In this document: one piece after another, positions 47,835 through 56,438 of the stretch | How positions within the stretch are numbered: position 1 is the stretch's first letter | Layout of the letters: the number at the start of each line of letters is the position of its first letter | DNA from: Enterobacter ludwigii | GTDB taxonomy: Bacteria > Pseudomonadota > Gammaproteobacteria > Enterobacterales > Enterobacteriaceae | Direction: 5' to 3' | DNA length: 64,000 nucleotides | Assembly: GCA_023023105.1 (NCBI GenBank) | Contig: CP083824.1 | Span: 1,922,001-1,986,000 of the forward strand | The notes under the pieces: model-generated | Database searches by the model: none | Told to the model about the DNA's origin: nothing | Seen by the model: only the letters and a program-made list of their open reading frames with translations | Made by a program: the position numbers and the translations under genes

Positions 47835-48234
47835 GATGTTTTTCTTTCTGGATGTCATGACGGGATGATAGGGCGGTGTAATTTTCGCAATAAAGAACCA
47901 TTCACTGCCGTTTAGAACTGAAAGGAATATAAATGCCGTTTTTGGATGTCAGGATAGCAAGACGTAAAGTTGTCTGGATGTGAGGATGGCTATACCAGTG
48001 AGAAATGCTGCAAAAATGACCGATTTTTAAGGGTGTCAGCCAGCAGATATACATCTGGCAGATAATCATTGCTGAAATTGGTCTAAATGCTTCCCACCCG
48101 GTAAATCCGCCGTTTATTTCCCACGGTTATAACACATTCTTTTTTGTTCATTTAAAAGCTGATAACGCCTGTTTACACTCATTTGGACATCCATACTGCT
48201 AAACCGCCATGCGCGGGACGGATAACGAATAAGA
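47835..48234. promoter_or_regulatory. mtcB/metN divergent regulatory region
   Basis: 400 bases, no gene. It should hold two divergent promoters. Notable content is the MetJ-like array at 47944-47983, and GGACATCC at 48185-48192 could be another weak met box near metN. Confidence 0.6.
47944..47983. promoter_or_regulatory. Candidate MetJ met-box array
   Basis: Five consecutive 8-base units in register: GGATGTCA, GGATAGCA, AGACGTAA, AGTTGTCT, GGATGTGA. Against AGACGTCT they score 5, 3, 6, 6 and 4 matches of 8; the two central ones are best. MetJ binds two or more adjacent boxes with individually weak matches. Placement by eye. Confidence 0.5.
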
Positions 48235-49257
48235 ATGATTGTACTGAGTAATATTTCGAAGGTTTTTGGCAACGGAAAGGTGGCACTGACTGCCGTTGAT
48301 AACGTCAATTTGACGGTAGCTCAGGGACAGATTTACGGAATTATTGGTTACAGTGGGGCCGGGAAAAGCACGCTGATTCGTCTGCTGAATGGTCTGGAAA
48401 AACCCAGCGCCGGAAGCGTTACCATTAACGGACAGGATATCTCTGCCGCCAGCGGCGAAGCGCTGCGCCAGGCGCGCCTGAAAATCAGTATGGTGTTCCA
48501 GCATTTCAACCTGCTGTGGTCGCGCACGGTCTCAGAAAACATCGCGTTTTCCATGCAAATTGCTGGCGTGCCAAAAGCGAAAATCAAGGCCCGCGTGGCC
48601 GAACTTGTCGAACTCGTTGGGCTAAAAGGGCGTGAAAATGCCTACCCGTCGCAGTTGAGCGGCGGGCAAAAGCAGCGTGTGGGCATTGCGCGTGCGCTGG
48701 CTAACAGCCCCGACGTGCTGCTCTGTGATGAAGCTACGTCAGCGCTCGACCCGCAGACTACCGATCAGATCCTCGATCTGCTGCTGGATATTAACCGCCG
48801 CTTCAAGCTGACCATCGTGTTGATCACGCACGAGATGCACGTGGTGCGCAAAATCTGCGACCGCGTGGCGGTGATGGAGAACGGTAAAGTGGTGGAAGAG
48901 GGGGACGTGCTGAGCGTCTTTACCCATCCGCAGCAGCCGATTACCCAGCAGTTTGTCCGTCAGGTGAGCCAGTACGCGGAAGAGGAAACGTTTAATAGCG
49001 AGCTGGCAAACGATCTGGAAGGCACGGTCATCAGGCTGACCTTTACCGGGCACAGTACCCATAAGCCGATCGTGGGCGAACTGACGCTGCGCTACGGCCT
49101 GCCGTTTAACATCCTGCACGGGAAGATGACGCAAACCGCCCACGGCGTGTTTGGCCAGCTCTGGGTGCACGTGGTGGCATCCGATGAACAACTGAACAAT
49201 ATCCTCGCCGACCTGCAGCACAGCGATATTGAAGGCGAGGTGATTAAACATGGCTGA
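48235..49257 (+). CDS. metN: Methionine ABC transporter ATPase (MetN-type)
   Basis: 340 residues. Walker A GYSGAGKST, Q-loop VFQHFNLL, signature LSGGQKQRVGIARAL, Walker B VLLCDEATSALD, and a C-terminal NIL domain (about 265-340) that in E. coli MetN senses methionine. First of metN-metI-metQ; overlaps metI by eight bases. Together with mtcBC across the divergent promoter this suggests methionine import for use as sulfur source. Probably a second copy, as the canonical metNIQ lies elsewhere in E. coli. Confidence 0.9.
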   Translation: MIVLSNISKVFGNGKVALTAVDNVNLTVAQGQIYGIIGYSGAGKSTLIRLLNGLEKPSAGSVTINGQDISAASGEALRQARLKISMVFQHFNLLWSRTVSENIAFSMQIAGVPKAKIKARVAELVELVGLKGRENAYPSQLSGGQKQRVGIARALANSPDVLLCDEATSALDPQTTDQILDLLLDINRRFKLTIVLITHEMHVVRKICDRVAVMENGKVVEEGDVLSVFTHPQQPITQQFVRQVSQYAEEETFNSELANDLEGTVIRLTFTGHSTHKPIVGELTLRYGLPFNILHGKMTQTAHGVFGQLWVHVVASDEQLNNILADLQHSDIEGEVIKHG

Positions 49258-49918
49258 AAATCTCTTTCCGCATCTCAAGTGGGATCAGCTTTGGGCGGCG
49301 ACGCTGGAGACGCTGTACATGACGGCGCTTTCCGGCGTGGCGACCTTTGTCCTGGGCATCGTGCTGGGTCTGGCGCTGTTTTTAACCGCGCGCGGCGGGC
49401 TGTTCCACAACCGCACGGTGTATAGCGTCATTTCGATTGTGGTGAACGTGTTCCGCTCGATTCCGTTCATCATTTTGATTGTGCTGCTGATCCCGTTTAC
49501 CAAGACCGTTGTCGGCACCATTCTTGGCGCCAACGCGGCACTGCCGGCGCTGATCGTGGGTGCCGCTCCTTTCTACGCGCGCCTGGTGGAGATCGCCCTG
49601 CGTGAAGTGGACAAAGGCGTCATCGAAGCAACCCGCTCGATGGGCGCACGACTGAGCACGTTAGTGTTTCGGGTTTTACTGCCGGAATCATCACCTGCAC
49701 TGGTATCAGGTATTACGGTGACGCTGATTGCGCTGGTAAGTTACAGCGCGATGGCGGGGGTGATTGGCGCCGGTGGCTTGGGAAATCTGGCTTATCTGGA
49801 AGGATTCCAGCGCAACCATGGTGACGTCACGCTGGTGGCAACGGTGACCATTTTAATCATCGTTTTCATCATCCAGTTCTGCGGCGATGTCATTACTTCA
49901 CTGTTAGATAAACGCTAA
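49250..49918 (+). CDS. metI: Methionine ABC transporter permease (MetI-type)
   Basis: 222 residues, five membrane segments and the EAA-type loop EATRSMGARLSTLVFRVLLPES. FRSIPFIILIVLLIPFTKTVVGT is the MetI N-terminal signature. Lies between metN and metQ. Confidence 0.92.
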   Translation: MAENLFPHLKWDQLWAATLETLYMTALSGVATFVLGIVLGLALFLTARGGLFHNRTVYSVISIVVNVFRSIPFIILIVLLIPFTKTVVGTILGANAALPALIVGAAPFYARLVEIALREVDKGVIEATRSMGARLSTLVFRVLLPESSPALVSGITVTLIALVSYSAMAGVIGAGGLGNLAYLEGFQRNHGDVTLVATVTILIIVFIIQFCGDVITSLLDKR

Positions 49919-49941
49919 TAAATACACACAGGAACCACATC

Positions 49942-50754
49942 ATGAAAAAGACACTGACACTGATCGCCGCTGCAACCCTGAGCGCCCTGAGCTTTGCCTC
50001 GTGGGCAGATACCCTGACCGTGGGCGCGTCCAACACGCCACACGCTGAAATTCTGGAGCAGGCAAAACCGATTCTGGCGAAGCAGGGGATCGACCTGGAG
50101 ATTAAACCGTTCCAGGACTACATTCTGCCCAACACCGCGCTGGCGGGTCATGATATCGACGCGAACTATTTCCAGCACATCCCTTACCTGAACAGCGTTC
50201 TGAAAGATCATGCGGGCGACAAGGATTATGATTTTGTCAGTGCAGGCGCGATCCACATTGAGCCAATCGGCATTTACTCTAAAAAATATAAGTCGCTGAA
50301 AGATCTGCCGGAAGGCGGAAAAATCATCATGCGTGACGCTGTTTCTGAAGAGGGTCGTATCCTCTCTATCTTTGAAAAAGAGGGCGTGATCAAGCTGAAT
50401 CCGGGCATCGACAAAGTGACCGCGCGCATCAGCGACATCGTAGAAAACCCGAAAAAGCTGCAGTTCACCCCTAACGTTGAAGCCTCTCTGCTGCCGCAGA
50501 TGTACAACAATGATGAAGGCGCTGCTGTGGTGATCAACGCCAACTACGCGATTGACGCCGGTCTGGATCCGGTTCACGACCCGATTGCGGTTGAGAGCGG
50601 TGAAAACAACCCGTACGCCAACATCATCACCGTGCATCGCGGTGACGAGAAGAAGAAAGATATCGTTGCGCTGGTGAACGTGCTGCACTCGAAAGAGATT
50701 CAGGACTGGATCCGCACCAAGTACAAAGGCGCAGTCATTCCAGTAAACAACTAA
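49942..50754 (+). CDS. metQ: Methionine-binding protein (MetQ/NlpA family), non-lipidated
   Basis: 270 residues. NlpA family: GASNTPHAEILEQAKPIL, LEIKPFQDYILPNTALAGHDIDANYFQHIPYL, and LNPGIDKVTARISDIVENPKKLQF. The signal peptide ends LSFASWADTLTVG and contains no lipobox Cys, so unlike E. coli MetQ it should be a soluble periplasmic protein. Ligand probably D/L-methionine, or a related sulfur compound. Followed by a strong terminator. Confidence 0.9.
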   Translation: MKKTLTLIAAATLSALSFASWADTLTVGASNTPHAEILEQAKPILAKQGIDLEIKPFQDYILPNTALAGHDIDANYFQHIPYLNSVLKDHAGDKDYDFVSAGAIHIEPIGIYSKKYKSLKDLPEGGKIIMRDAVSEEGRILSIFEKEGVIKLNPGIDKVTARISDIVENPKKLQFTPNVEASLLPQMYNNDEGAAVVINANYAIDAGLDPVHDPIAVESGENNPYANIITVHRGDEKKKDIVALVNVLHSKEIQDWIRTKYKGAVIPVNN

Positions 50755-50772
50755 TTAGCTGATTTTACAGAT

Positions 50773-50808
50773 GAAGCCCGGCGAGTTTCTCGCCGGGCTT
50801 CTTTTTTG
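50773..50808 (+). terminator. Terminator of metNIQ
   Basis: GAAGCCCGGCGAG-TTT-CTCGCCGGGCTTC followed by TTTTTT, 18 bases after the metQ stop. Confidence 0.95.
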
Positions 50809-50864
50809 TATCCGGCAGGAGAATCATTTAAGCTCAACGTTTAACAGGCAATGGAGTGATGACG

Positions 50865-51074
50865 ATGGGTAATGTGACTAAAGATGAAGCGCTGTATCAG
50901 GAGATGTGCCGGGTAGTCGGTAAGGTGGTGCTTGAGATGCGTGATTTAGGGCAGGAGCCAAAGCATATTGTCATTGCCGGAGTACTGCGTACCGCGCTGG
51001 CGAACCAGCGCGTTAAACGCAGTGAATTAACAACCGAAGCGATGGAAACGGTGGTTAAAGCGCTGGCCGGGTGA
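50865..51074 (+). CDS. fumD: FumD (YdhZ) small protein
   Basis: 69 residues from ATG 50865 (MGNVTKDEALYQEMCRVVGKVVLEM); GGAG lies eight bases upstream, better than for the ATG at 50856. Closely follows E. coli FumD, reported as fumarase D; the central MRDLGQEPKHIVIAGVLRTALAN is nearly invariant. Convergent with, and overlapping by 20 bases, the downstream permease gene. Confidence 0.9.
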   Translation: MGNVTKDEALYQEMCRVVGKVVLEMRDLGQEPKHIVIAGVLRTALANQRVKRSELTTEAMETVVKALAG

Positions 51075-51741
51075 TGCGCCAGCGTTTCGCAAGCTGCTCC
51101 AGCGAGCAGCAGAGCAGGTAGTAGACCACACCCGTAAAGATAAAAATGGCCGCCGGGTAGATTTGCACCCGGTTGTTGACCTGTCCCGCGACTGTGGTCA
51201 GTTCCGGTACGTTCACGATAAACGCCAGCGACGTATCCTTCAGCAGACTGATAAAAATTCCCACCAGCGACGGCAGAATATTCCTCAGCGCCTGCGGCAG
51301 CAGCACGCGCAACAACGTTTGTTGCGTGCTGAATCCCTGAGACAGGGCAGCCTCATATTGCCCGGAGGGTAGCGCGTTAAGTCCGGCCAGCACCGAGTGC
51401 ATCACGGTTGCCGCCGTAAACCAGGCCAGGGCCAGCGTGACGGTCAGCGCCCCCGGCAGATCGCCCCCGGTGATGAGCGGCAGCAGATACCACATCCAGA
51501 AAATCACAAAGATGAGTGGGATACCGCGGATCAGTTCTGCCCACAAAAAAAGCAGTTTGCGTACGAGCCCGGTAAAGCGCCAGGCCAGACACGCGAGAGC
51601 AACCCCGCCGGGCAGAGCGATGGCGGCGGCTCCAGCCGCCATCATCAACGAGAGCAATACGCCGCCCGGTTCGCCGCTTGCCGCGCGTCCCCACAACAGA
51701 TAATCGAGGTTATCGGTGATGACATTAAGTCCGGCAATCAT
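51055..51741 (-). CDS. Polar amino-acid ABC transporter permease 2
   Basis: 228 residues from ATG 51741 (MIAGLNVITDNLDYLLWG), with GGGAG before it; the frame is open back to 51798. HisMQ-type permease with membrane helices and the loop EAALSQGFSTQQTLLRVLLPQALRNILPS. It overlaps permease 1 by 17 bases. Last gene of the SBP-ATPase-permease-permease operon. Confidence 0.88.
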   Translation of the reverse strand: MIAGLNVITDNLDYLLWGRAASGEPGGVLLSLMMAAGAAAIALPGGVALACLAWRFTGLVRKLLFLWAELIRGIPLIFVIFWMWYLLPLITGGDLPGALTVTLALAWFTAATVMHSVLAGLNALPSGQYEAALSQGFSTQQTLLRVLLPQALRNILPSLVGIFISLLKDTSLAFIVNVPELTTVAGQVNNRVQIYPAAIFIFTGVVYYLLCCSLEQLAKRWRITRPAL

Positions 51742-52501
51742 GTTTTTCACTCCCTGCGGTGACAACGATGGGGCGTTTACGTTTCGCCTGAGGTCCAATA
51801 CGAACCAGCACCATTCCCATGACCAGACCGGTCAGGAGATAGAGTGCGGTACCAACAGTAAATGCCTCCAGCGCATGCGCGTTGTAGCTTTCAATCTGCC
51901 TGACCTGGTAGGTGAGTTCGGCAAAGCCAATCCCGCTGGCGAGCGAGGAGAGCTTCATCAGATTAAGGTACTGCCCCACAACGGGCTGCCAGGCGTTGGC
52001 CAGGCCCTGCGGCAGAAGGATGTGACGAAACAAACGCCACGAAGAGAAACCCTGAGCCAGCGCGGCCTCCCGTTGTCCGGCAGGCACAGAACGTAACCCT
52101 GACTCCACCTCTTCGATTAAAAACGCCGAGGTAAAGACGCCCAACCCCCAGGCGGAACATAAAAACTCGGGTGTAAACCACCAGACGTCGCCGGGCAGAA
52201 TTGACCAGCTGTGATCCGCGTTAACCACGTCGCGAAACGCCTGTGGTAATCCGTTCCAGGCGGCAAAATACCAGAACAGCAGCTGCACCAGCAGCGGCGT
52301 ATTGCGAAACAGCGATACCCAGCCACTGACGATGGCGCTCCCGAGGCGTCCGCCGGAAAGGCGCAGGAGCATAAAAAGTAATGCCAGCAGGCTTGCCAGC
52401 ATGACCCCCATAATCGTGACCCACAGGGTGGTGAGAAATCCGGAGAATATCCACTGCAGGGGCTGTCCGGTCAGTACCCCGTGCCAGTCGAGCGCGGGCA
52501 T
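51725..52501 (-). CDS. Polar amino-acid ABC transporter permease 1
   Basis: 258 residues. HisMQ-type: FLTTLWVTIMGVMLAS, FRNTPLLVQLLFWYF and the loop REAALAQGFSSWRLFRHILLPQGLANAWQPVVGQ. Its start overlaps the ATPase stop. Pairs with permease 2 to form a heteromeric channel. Resembles GltJK-type acidic amino-acid systems by layout, but ligand remains unknown. Confidence 0.88.
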   Translation of the reverse strand: MPALDWHGVLTGQPLQWIFSGFLTTLWVTIMGVMLASLLALLFMLLRLSGGRLGSAIVSGWVSLFRNTPLLVQLLFWYFAAWNGLPQAFRDVVNADHSWSILPGDVWWFTPEFLCSAWGLGVFTSAFLIEEVESGLRSVPAGQREAALAQGFSSWRLFRHILLPQGLANAWQPVVGQYLNLMKLSSLASGIGFAELTYQVRQIESYNAHALEAFTVGTALYLLTGLVMGMVLVRIGPQAKRKRPIVVTAGSEKHDCRT

Positions 52502-53316
52502 TACAGATGCTCCTGATGCAGTGGGTTAAGCACCTTTTGCAGGAAACGCTGCGCGCGCGGATGTGAGGGCTGACTAAAAAACTGCGCCGGCGGCGCAATC
52601 TCGAGAATTTGCCCGCCGTCGATAAAGACGATCCGGTCGGCAATCTCCCGGGCAAACTGCATCTCGTGGGTCACGACGATCATGGTGATCCCGCTGTGGG
52701 CGAGGGCTTTCATCACAAACAGCACTTCGCCAATCATCTCAGGATCGAGAGCCGATGTCGGCTCGTCGAAGAGAATGATTTGCGGCGAAGAGGCCAGAGC
52801 ACGGGCTATCGCCACGCGCTGCTGTTGACCACCAGAAAGTTCTGCCGGGAAATGGTAGGCTTTTTCCAGCATTCCGACTTTCTCCAGCAGCGACAGCGCG
52901 CGCTCCTGGGCAGGTTGCGGCTTCCAGCCGTGAACCTGCTCCAGCGCCAGGGTGATGTTCTGGCTGGCGGTAAGATGGGCATAAAGATTGAATTGCTGAA
53001 ACACAAACCCCACGCGGCTGCGCAGTTGACGCAGCCCGATACCAGACAGCTTGCCGGTCGGTTTGTTGTCGACAAGGATCTCCCCGCCGCTCAGGGTTTC
53101 AAGCTGGTTGATGAGACGAATCAGGGTGGATTTACCGGAACCCGAAGGGCCGAGGATGGCGACCACTTCTCCGGGCGTGATGGTGAGGTTAATGTCGTTT
53201 AAAACCTGATGGTCACCGTAACGTTTGTCCACATGACGAAACTCGACGCTGGCCTGTTCCAGATGTGAAAAATCCGCGGCACCGGCCGCGGAGTGTGAAA
53301 ATAAACCTGAGAGCAT
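52501..53316 (-). CDS. Polar amino-acid ABC transporter ATPase
   Basis: 271 residues. Walker A GPSGSGKST, signature LSGGQQQRVAIARAL, Walker B IILFDEPTSALDPEM, H-loop THEMQFA. About 25 extra residues precede the usual start (VEFRHVDKRYGDHQVL), which could also initiate internally. One base after the SBP stop. Confidence 0.92.
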   Translation of the reverse strand: MLSGLFSHSAAGAADFSHLEQASVEFRHVDKRYGDHQVLNDINLTITPGEVVAILGPSGSGKSTLIRLINQLETLSGGEILVDNKPTGKLSGIGLRQLRSRVGFVFQQFNLYAHLTASQNITLALEQVHGWKPQPAQERALSLLEKVGMLEKAYHFPAELSGGQQQRVAIARALASSPQIILFDEPTSALDPEMIGEVLFVMKALAHSGITMIVVTHEMQFAREIADRIVFIDGGQILEIAPPAQFFSQPSHPRAQRFLQKVLNPLHQEHL

Positions 53317-53317
53317 A

Positions 53318-54154
53318 TTACTTAGCTTCTATTTTAAAGGCGCGAGGCTGTGGAGCTGGAGTGCCTGGACCAAACCAGACGTCGTAGATTTTTGCCGCCT
53401 GGCCGTTCTTCTCGAGATTAACCAGCTCGTCGTTAACGGCCTTCAGAAGCGCGGTTTCACCTTTCTTCACCCCCACGCCAATCTCTTCTTTACTGAGCAG
53501 GTCGGGCAGGATTTTAAAGTTGGCTTTATCCGGCGCCTGCGCCAGCAGACCGGCCAGAATGGTGCTGTCCTGGGTGATTGCCTGCACGTTGCCATTGCGC
53601 AGTGCCGTCAGCGCCAGTGGAATATCGTCATAAGAGAGCACGCGTGGCTGCGGGAAACGCTGGTGCAGCGCCTGCTCGCCCGTGGTTCCTTTGACCGCGC
53701 CAATACGCGCCCGGCTGTAGTCATCAAGCTTGTCCGGTGATTTCGCCGGAACCAGGAACTGCTGGCCGGTGACGAAGTAAGGCGTCGAGAAATCAATGAC
53801 CTGTGCGCGTTCCGGGGTGATGGTGATATCCGCCACGATCAGGTCGGCTTTGCCGGACTGCAGCAGCGGAATGCGGTTGGCCGGATTGGTGGCAACCAGT
53901 TCAAGCTTCACGCCGAGTGATTTAGCCAGCGCTTTGGCGAAGTCCACGTCGTAACCCACGATCTCATGCGTTTTGGCATCAATCGAGCCAAACGGCGGGT
54001 TGGCATCAAATGTGGCCACTTTCACCACCCCTGCTGCCTTGATATCCGCCAGCTGATCGGCCTGCGCCTGCGCTGAAAACAGGCCCCAGGCTGCCACTAA
54101 TCCCAGAACCAGCGTCCGTTTTTTAAACCCTTTCATTTTTGCTGCCATAGTCAT
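53318..54154 (-). CDS. Polar amino-acid ABC transporter periplasmic binding protein
   Basis: 278 residues; start at 54154 or at MAAKMKG, 54148. Signal peptide ends SAQAQA. SBP family 3 motifs: GVVKVATFDANPPFGSIDAKTHEIVGYDVDFAKALAKSLG, ADLIVADITITPERAQVIDFSTPYF, and the GxxxGTTGEQAL stretch. First gene of the four-gene operon. The ligand is probably a polar amino acid; not resolved further. Confidence 0.9.
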   Translation of the reverse strand: MTMAAKMKGFKKRTLVLGLVAAWGLFSAQAQADQLADIKAAGVVKVATFDANPPFGSIDAKTHEIVGYDVDFAKALAKSLGVKLELVATNPANRIPLLQSGKADLIVADITITPERAQVIDFSTPYFVTGQQFLVPAKSPDKLDDYSRARIGAVKGTTGEQALHQRFPQPRVLSYDDIPLALTALRNGNVQAITQDSTILAGLLAQAPDKANFKILPDLLSKEEIGVGVKKGETALLKAVNDELVNLEKNGQAAKIYDVWFGPGTPAPQPRAFKIEAK

Positions 54155-54393
54155 ACGCCATCCCGTTGTTTTTGTTTTACCCCGTTACGCTCCCATAAGG
54201 GAAAGCTATCGCCAAATAAGAAATCGTTCTTTGCTATGAGCAAAAAAGCATTAGTGAACAAGGTGTTAATGAAGAGTGAAAAGGACGGGGGGCTATTTGC
54301 AGGTCCTGCACATCGACAGTGGATTTTGGTATTTCCCCTCCACGGGATTTGGGTGCTTAACTGAAGGCAGATACGGCGAGAGAGGGTAAGACG

Positions 54394-54561
54394 ATGAAAA
54401 AATGGATCAGCACGTTACGGCGGTTTTTTGCGGCCCGGCCAGCGAATGCGGAGAACAGCGCGCAACGTGTTCTTGAGTCGATACTGCCTGTCGCCAGCCT
54501 GTATGGCGTAGACGTTGCCAACATTGACCCGGAGTGGTTCCATGATAAAACGCCACGCTGA
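54394..54561 (+). CDS. Small protein of 55 residues, unknown
   Basis: ATG 54394 with GAGAGGG about nine bases upstream; TGA at 54559-54561. Sequence: basic amphipathic N-terminus (MKKWISTLRRFFAARPA), then NSAQRVLESILPVASLYGVDVANIDPEWFHDK. Codon use looks like the host. No family recognised. A terminator lies at 54623-54652, so a transcript of about 200-250 bases is plausible. Confidence 0.5.
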   Translation: MKKWISTLRRFFAARPANAENSAQRVLESILPVASLYGVDVANIDPEWFHDKTPR

Positions 54562-54619
54562 ACTGCGCCGCACGCGCGAAACGTACTGGAACGAGGTGTG
54601 CGCGACGTTTAACGAGTGA
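54542..54619 (+). CDS. Very small ORF (25 residues) overlapping the previous one
   Basis: ATG 54542 to TGA 54617-54619: MIKRHAELRRTRETYWNEVC... . It overlaps the 55-residue frame by 20 bases and ends just before the terminator. GGAG at 54531-54534 could serve as the ribosome site. Strongly basic and helical; could be the second gene of a tiny operon or chance. Confidence 0.3.
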   Translation: MIKRHAELRRTRETYWNEVCATFNE

Positions 54620-54622
54620 AAT

Positions 54623-54652
54623 AAAAAAGCACCGGTTTCCCGGTGCTTTTTT
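54623..54652. terminator. Terminator after the small ORFs
   Basis: AAAAAAGCACCGG-TTT-CCCGGTGCTTTTTT, usable on both strands; the convergent 46-residue gene ends two bases away. Confidence 0.92.
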
Positions 54653-54653
54653 A

Positions 54654-54794
54654 TTAGATCTTGCAGGCGTCGCCGCAGTCATCGTCGGCGACAATCGCCT
54701 GCGCTTTTTTATCCGCGTCGTCCAGACGTTCCGCATTACGCTCTTCTGCTTCATCCAGACCGTTAAACACTAAGTTATCGAGATCAATTTCCAT
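54654..54794 (-). CDS. Small acidic protein of 46 residues
   Basis: ATG 54794 (MEIDLDNLVFNGLDEAEERN) with AGGTG ahead; the frame open to 54890 is not needed. Very acidic, with a C-terminal DDDCGDACKI motif containing two Cys four residues apart, possibly a metal site or disulphide. No family name recalled. Divergent from the MBL-fold gene. Confidence 0.6.
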   Translation of the reverse strand: MEIDLDNLVFNGLDEAEERNAERLDDADKKAQAIVADDDCGDACKI

Positions 54795-54919
54795 GTTGCA
54801 CCTGCTCTGTTCAGTTTTTGATACTGGCACAGTATAGGGCAAAAAAAGCCAGCAATGTACCTCGCAGCACATAAGGATAATCCCTGCCATACTCAGTGCT
54901 TTATCGCTGAGGAGAACAC

Positions 54920-55702
54920 ATGATTACCCTCTGTAAAACCTGCGGAACCGCCTATGATGCACAGCCTGACAGATGCCCGATCTGCGAGGATGACCGTCAG
55001 TATGTGCCCGTCACGGGCCAGGTGTGGACAGATTTCGATACCGTAACCGCCACACACAGCAACAAATGGCAGCAGCTGGAGCCGCAATTGTTCAGTATCA
55101 AAACGGTGCCCGCATTTGCTATCAACCAGCGGGCATTGCTCCTGCGTACCCCGCACGGCAATATTCTCTGGGACTGTATTGCTAACCTCGACCCGGCAAC
55201 TAAAACGCTCATCACTGCGCTCGGCGGTATCAGCGCGATTGCGATTTCGCATCCGCACTATTACACCACGATGCAGGAATGGGCTGCGGCGTTTGATGCA
55301 CCATTGTATCTGCACGCCAGCGACAGAGAATGGGTCATGCGCGATAGCCCGGCAATCCACTTCTGGCAGGACGATGCGCTGGAAATTTTCCCGTCGGTTA
55401 CTTTGCTGCGCCTCGGCGGTCATTTTGCTGGCGGGACAGTGCTGCACTGGCAGGAAGGTGCGGGGGTATTGCTGGTGGGCGATATTCTGCAGGTCACGCC
55501 GGGGAAAGACGCTGTCTCGTTTATGTGGAGTTACCCAAATTATCTTCCGCTGCCGGCCCGGACCGTAGCATCGGTAGTGAGTCATCTGAAAGGCAGAACG
55601 TTTGCACGTCTGTACGGTGCTTTCGAAGGGCAGAACATCCAGGCCTTCGCGGACGAAATTGTGCAGCGGTCGGGCCAGAAATATATTGCTTGTCTGAAGT
55701 AA
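54920..55702 (+). CDS. MBL-fold hydrolase-like protein with N-terminal zinc ribbon
   Basis: 260 residues. N-terminal CKTC...CPIC (Cys5, 8, 19, 22) forms a rubredoxin/zinc-ribbon-like knuckle. The following domain has metallo-beta-lactamase order: LLRTPHGNILWDC, AIAISHPHYYTTMQEWAAAF (in place of HxHxDH), LGGHFAGGTVLHW and LLVGDIL. The first metal motif is HPHYYT, so the second and third ligands of the canonical HxHxDH are altered; metal-dependent catalysis is uncertain. Substrate unknown. Confidence 0.8.
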   Translation: MITLCKTCGTAYDAQPDRCPICEDDRQYVPVTGQVWTDFDTVTATHSNKWQQLEPQLFSIKTVPAFAINQRALLLRTPHGNILWDCIANLDPATKTLITALGGISAIAISHPHYYTTMQEWAAAFDAPLYLHASDREWVMRDSPAIHFWQDDALEIFPSVTLLRLGGHFAGGTVLHWQEGAGVLLVGDILQVTPGKDAVSFMWSYPNYLPLPARTVASVVSHLKGRTFARLYGAFEGQNIQAFADEIVQRSGQKYIACLK

Positions 55703-55774
55703 ACCACGATGGGTAAACTTTACGAGTGTGATCTCGATCATGCCTAAACTAAAACAGATAAAAGAGACATTGCT

Positions 55775-56410
55775 ATGCAACATATCATTGAAGGTTTTCT
55801 CAGCTTTCAAAAAGAGATTTTCCCGCAACGTAAAGAACTCTTCCGCAGTTTAGCGTCCAGCCAGAATCCCAAAGCGCTGTTCATCTCATGCTCCGACAGC
55901 CGTCTGGTCCCGGAACTGGTCACCCAGCAGGAGCCAGGACAACTCTTTGTCATTCGTAATGCTGGCAACATTGTGCCGCCGTTCGGACCTGAGCCTGGCG
56001 GTGTGTCCGCAACCATCGAATACGCTGTTGTGGCGCTGGGTGTGACGGATATCGTGATTTGCGGTCACTCCAACTGTGGTGCGATGAAGGCGATTGCCGA
56101 TAACGCGAACCTGGAGCCGATGCCTGCTGTGTCGCACTGGTTGCGCTATTCCGATGCGGCAAAAGCGGTGGTTGAGAAGAAAATCTGGGATAAGCCGATC
56201 GATAAAGTCAACGCGATGGTGCAGGAAAACGTATTTGCGCAGCTGAGCAACATTAAGACCCATCCATCCGTGGCGGTGGGCCTGCGTAACAACTCTATCC
56301 GACTGCACGGCTGGGTGTATGACATTGAAAGCGGCGAAATTCGCGCGCTGGATAAAGCGACGAAAACCTTCGTTTCGCTGTCTGAAAACCCGGAAGTGTA
56401 TTTCGAGTAA
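55775..56410 (+). CDS. Beta-class carbonic anhydrase
   Basis: 211 residues, near E. coli CynT/Can size. Zinc ligands Cys39, His98 and Cys101 are present ([19 protein letters not shown]) with the Asp41-Arg43 dyad. Interconverts CO2 and bicarbonate in the cytoplasm. No cyn genes beside it. Convergent with ydhS. Confidence 0.92.
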   Translation: MQHIIEGFLSFQKEIFPQRKELFRSLASSQNPKALFISCSDSRLVPELVTQQEPGQLFVIRNAGNIVPPFGPEPGGVSATIEYAVVALGVTDIVICGHSNCGAMKAIADNANLEPMPAVSHWLRYSDAAKAVVEKKIWDKPIDKVNAMVQENVFAQLSNIKTHPSVAVGLRNNSIRLHGWVYDIESGEIRALDKATKTFVSLSENPEVYFE

Positions 56411-56438
56411 TCCATTACAGCAGGGCATGGATGCCCTG

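Noticed and set aside
51055..51741. Longer start for permease 2 at 51798
   Set aside because: Would extend 74 bases into permease 1; ATG 51741 has a GGGAG ribosome site and fits the family length.
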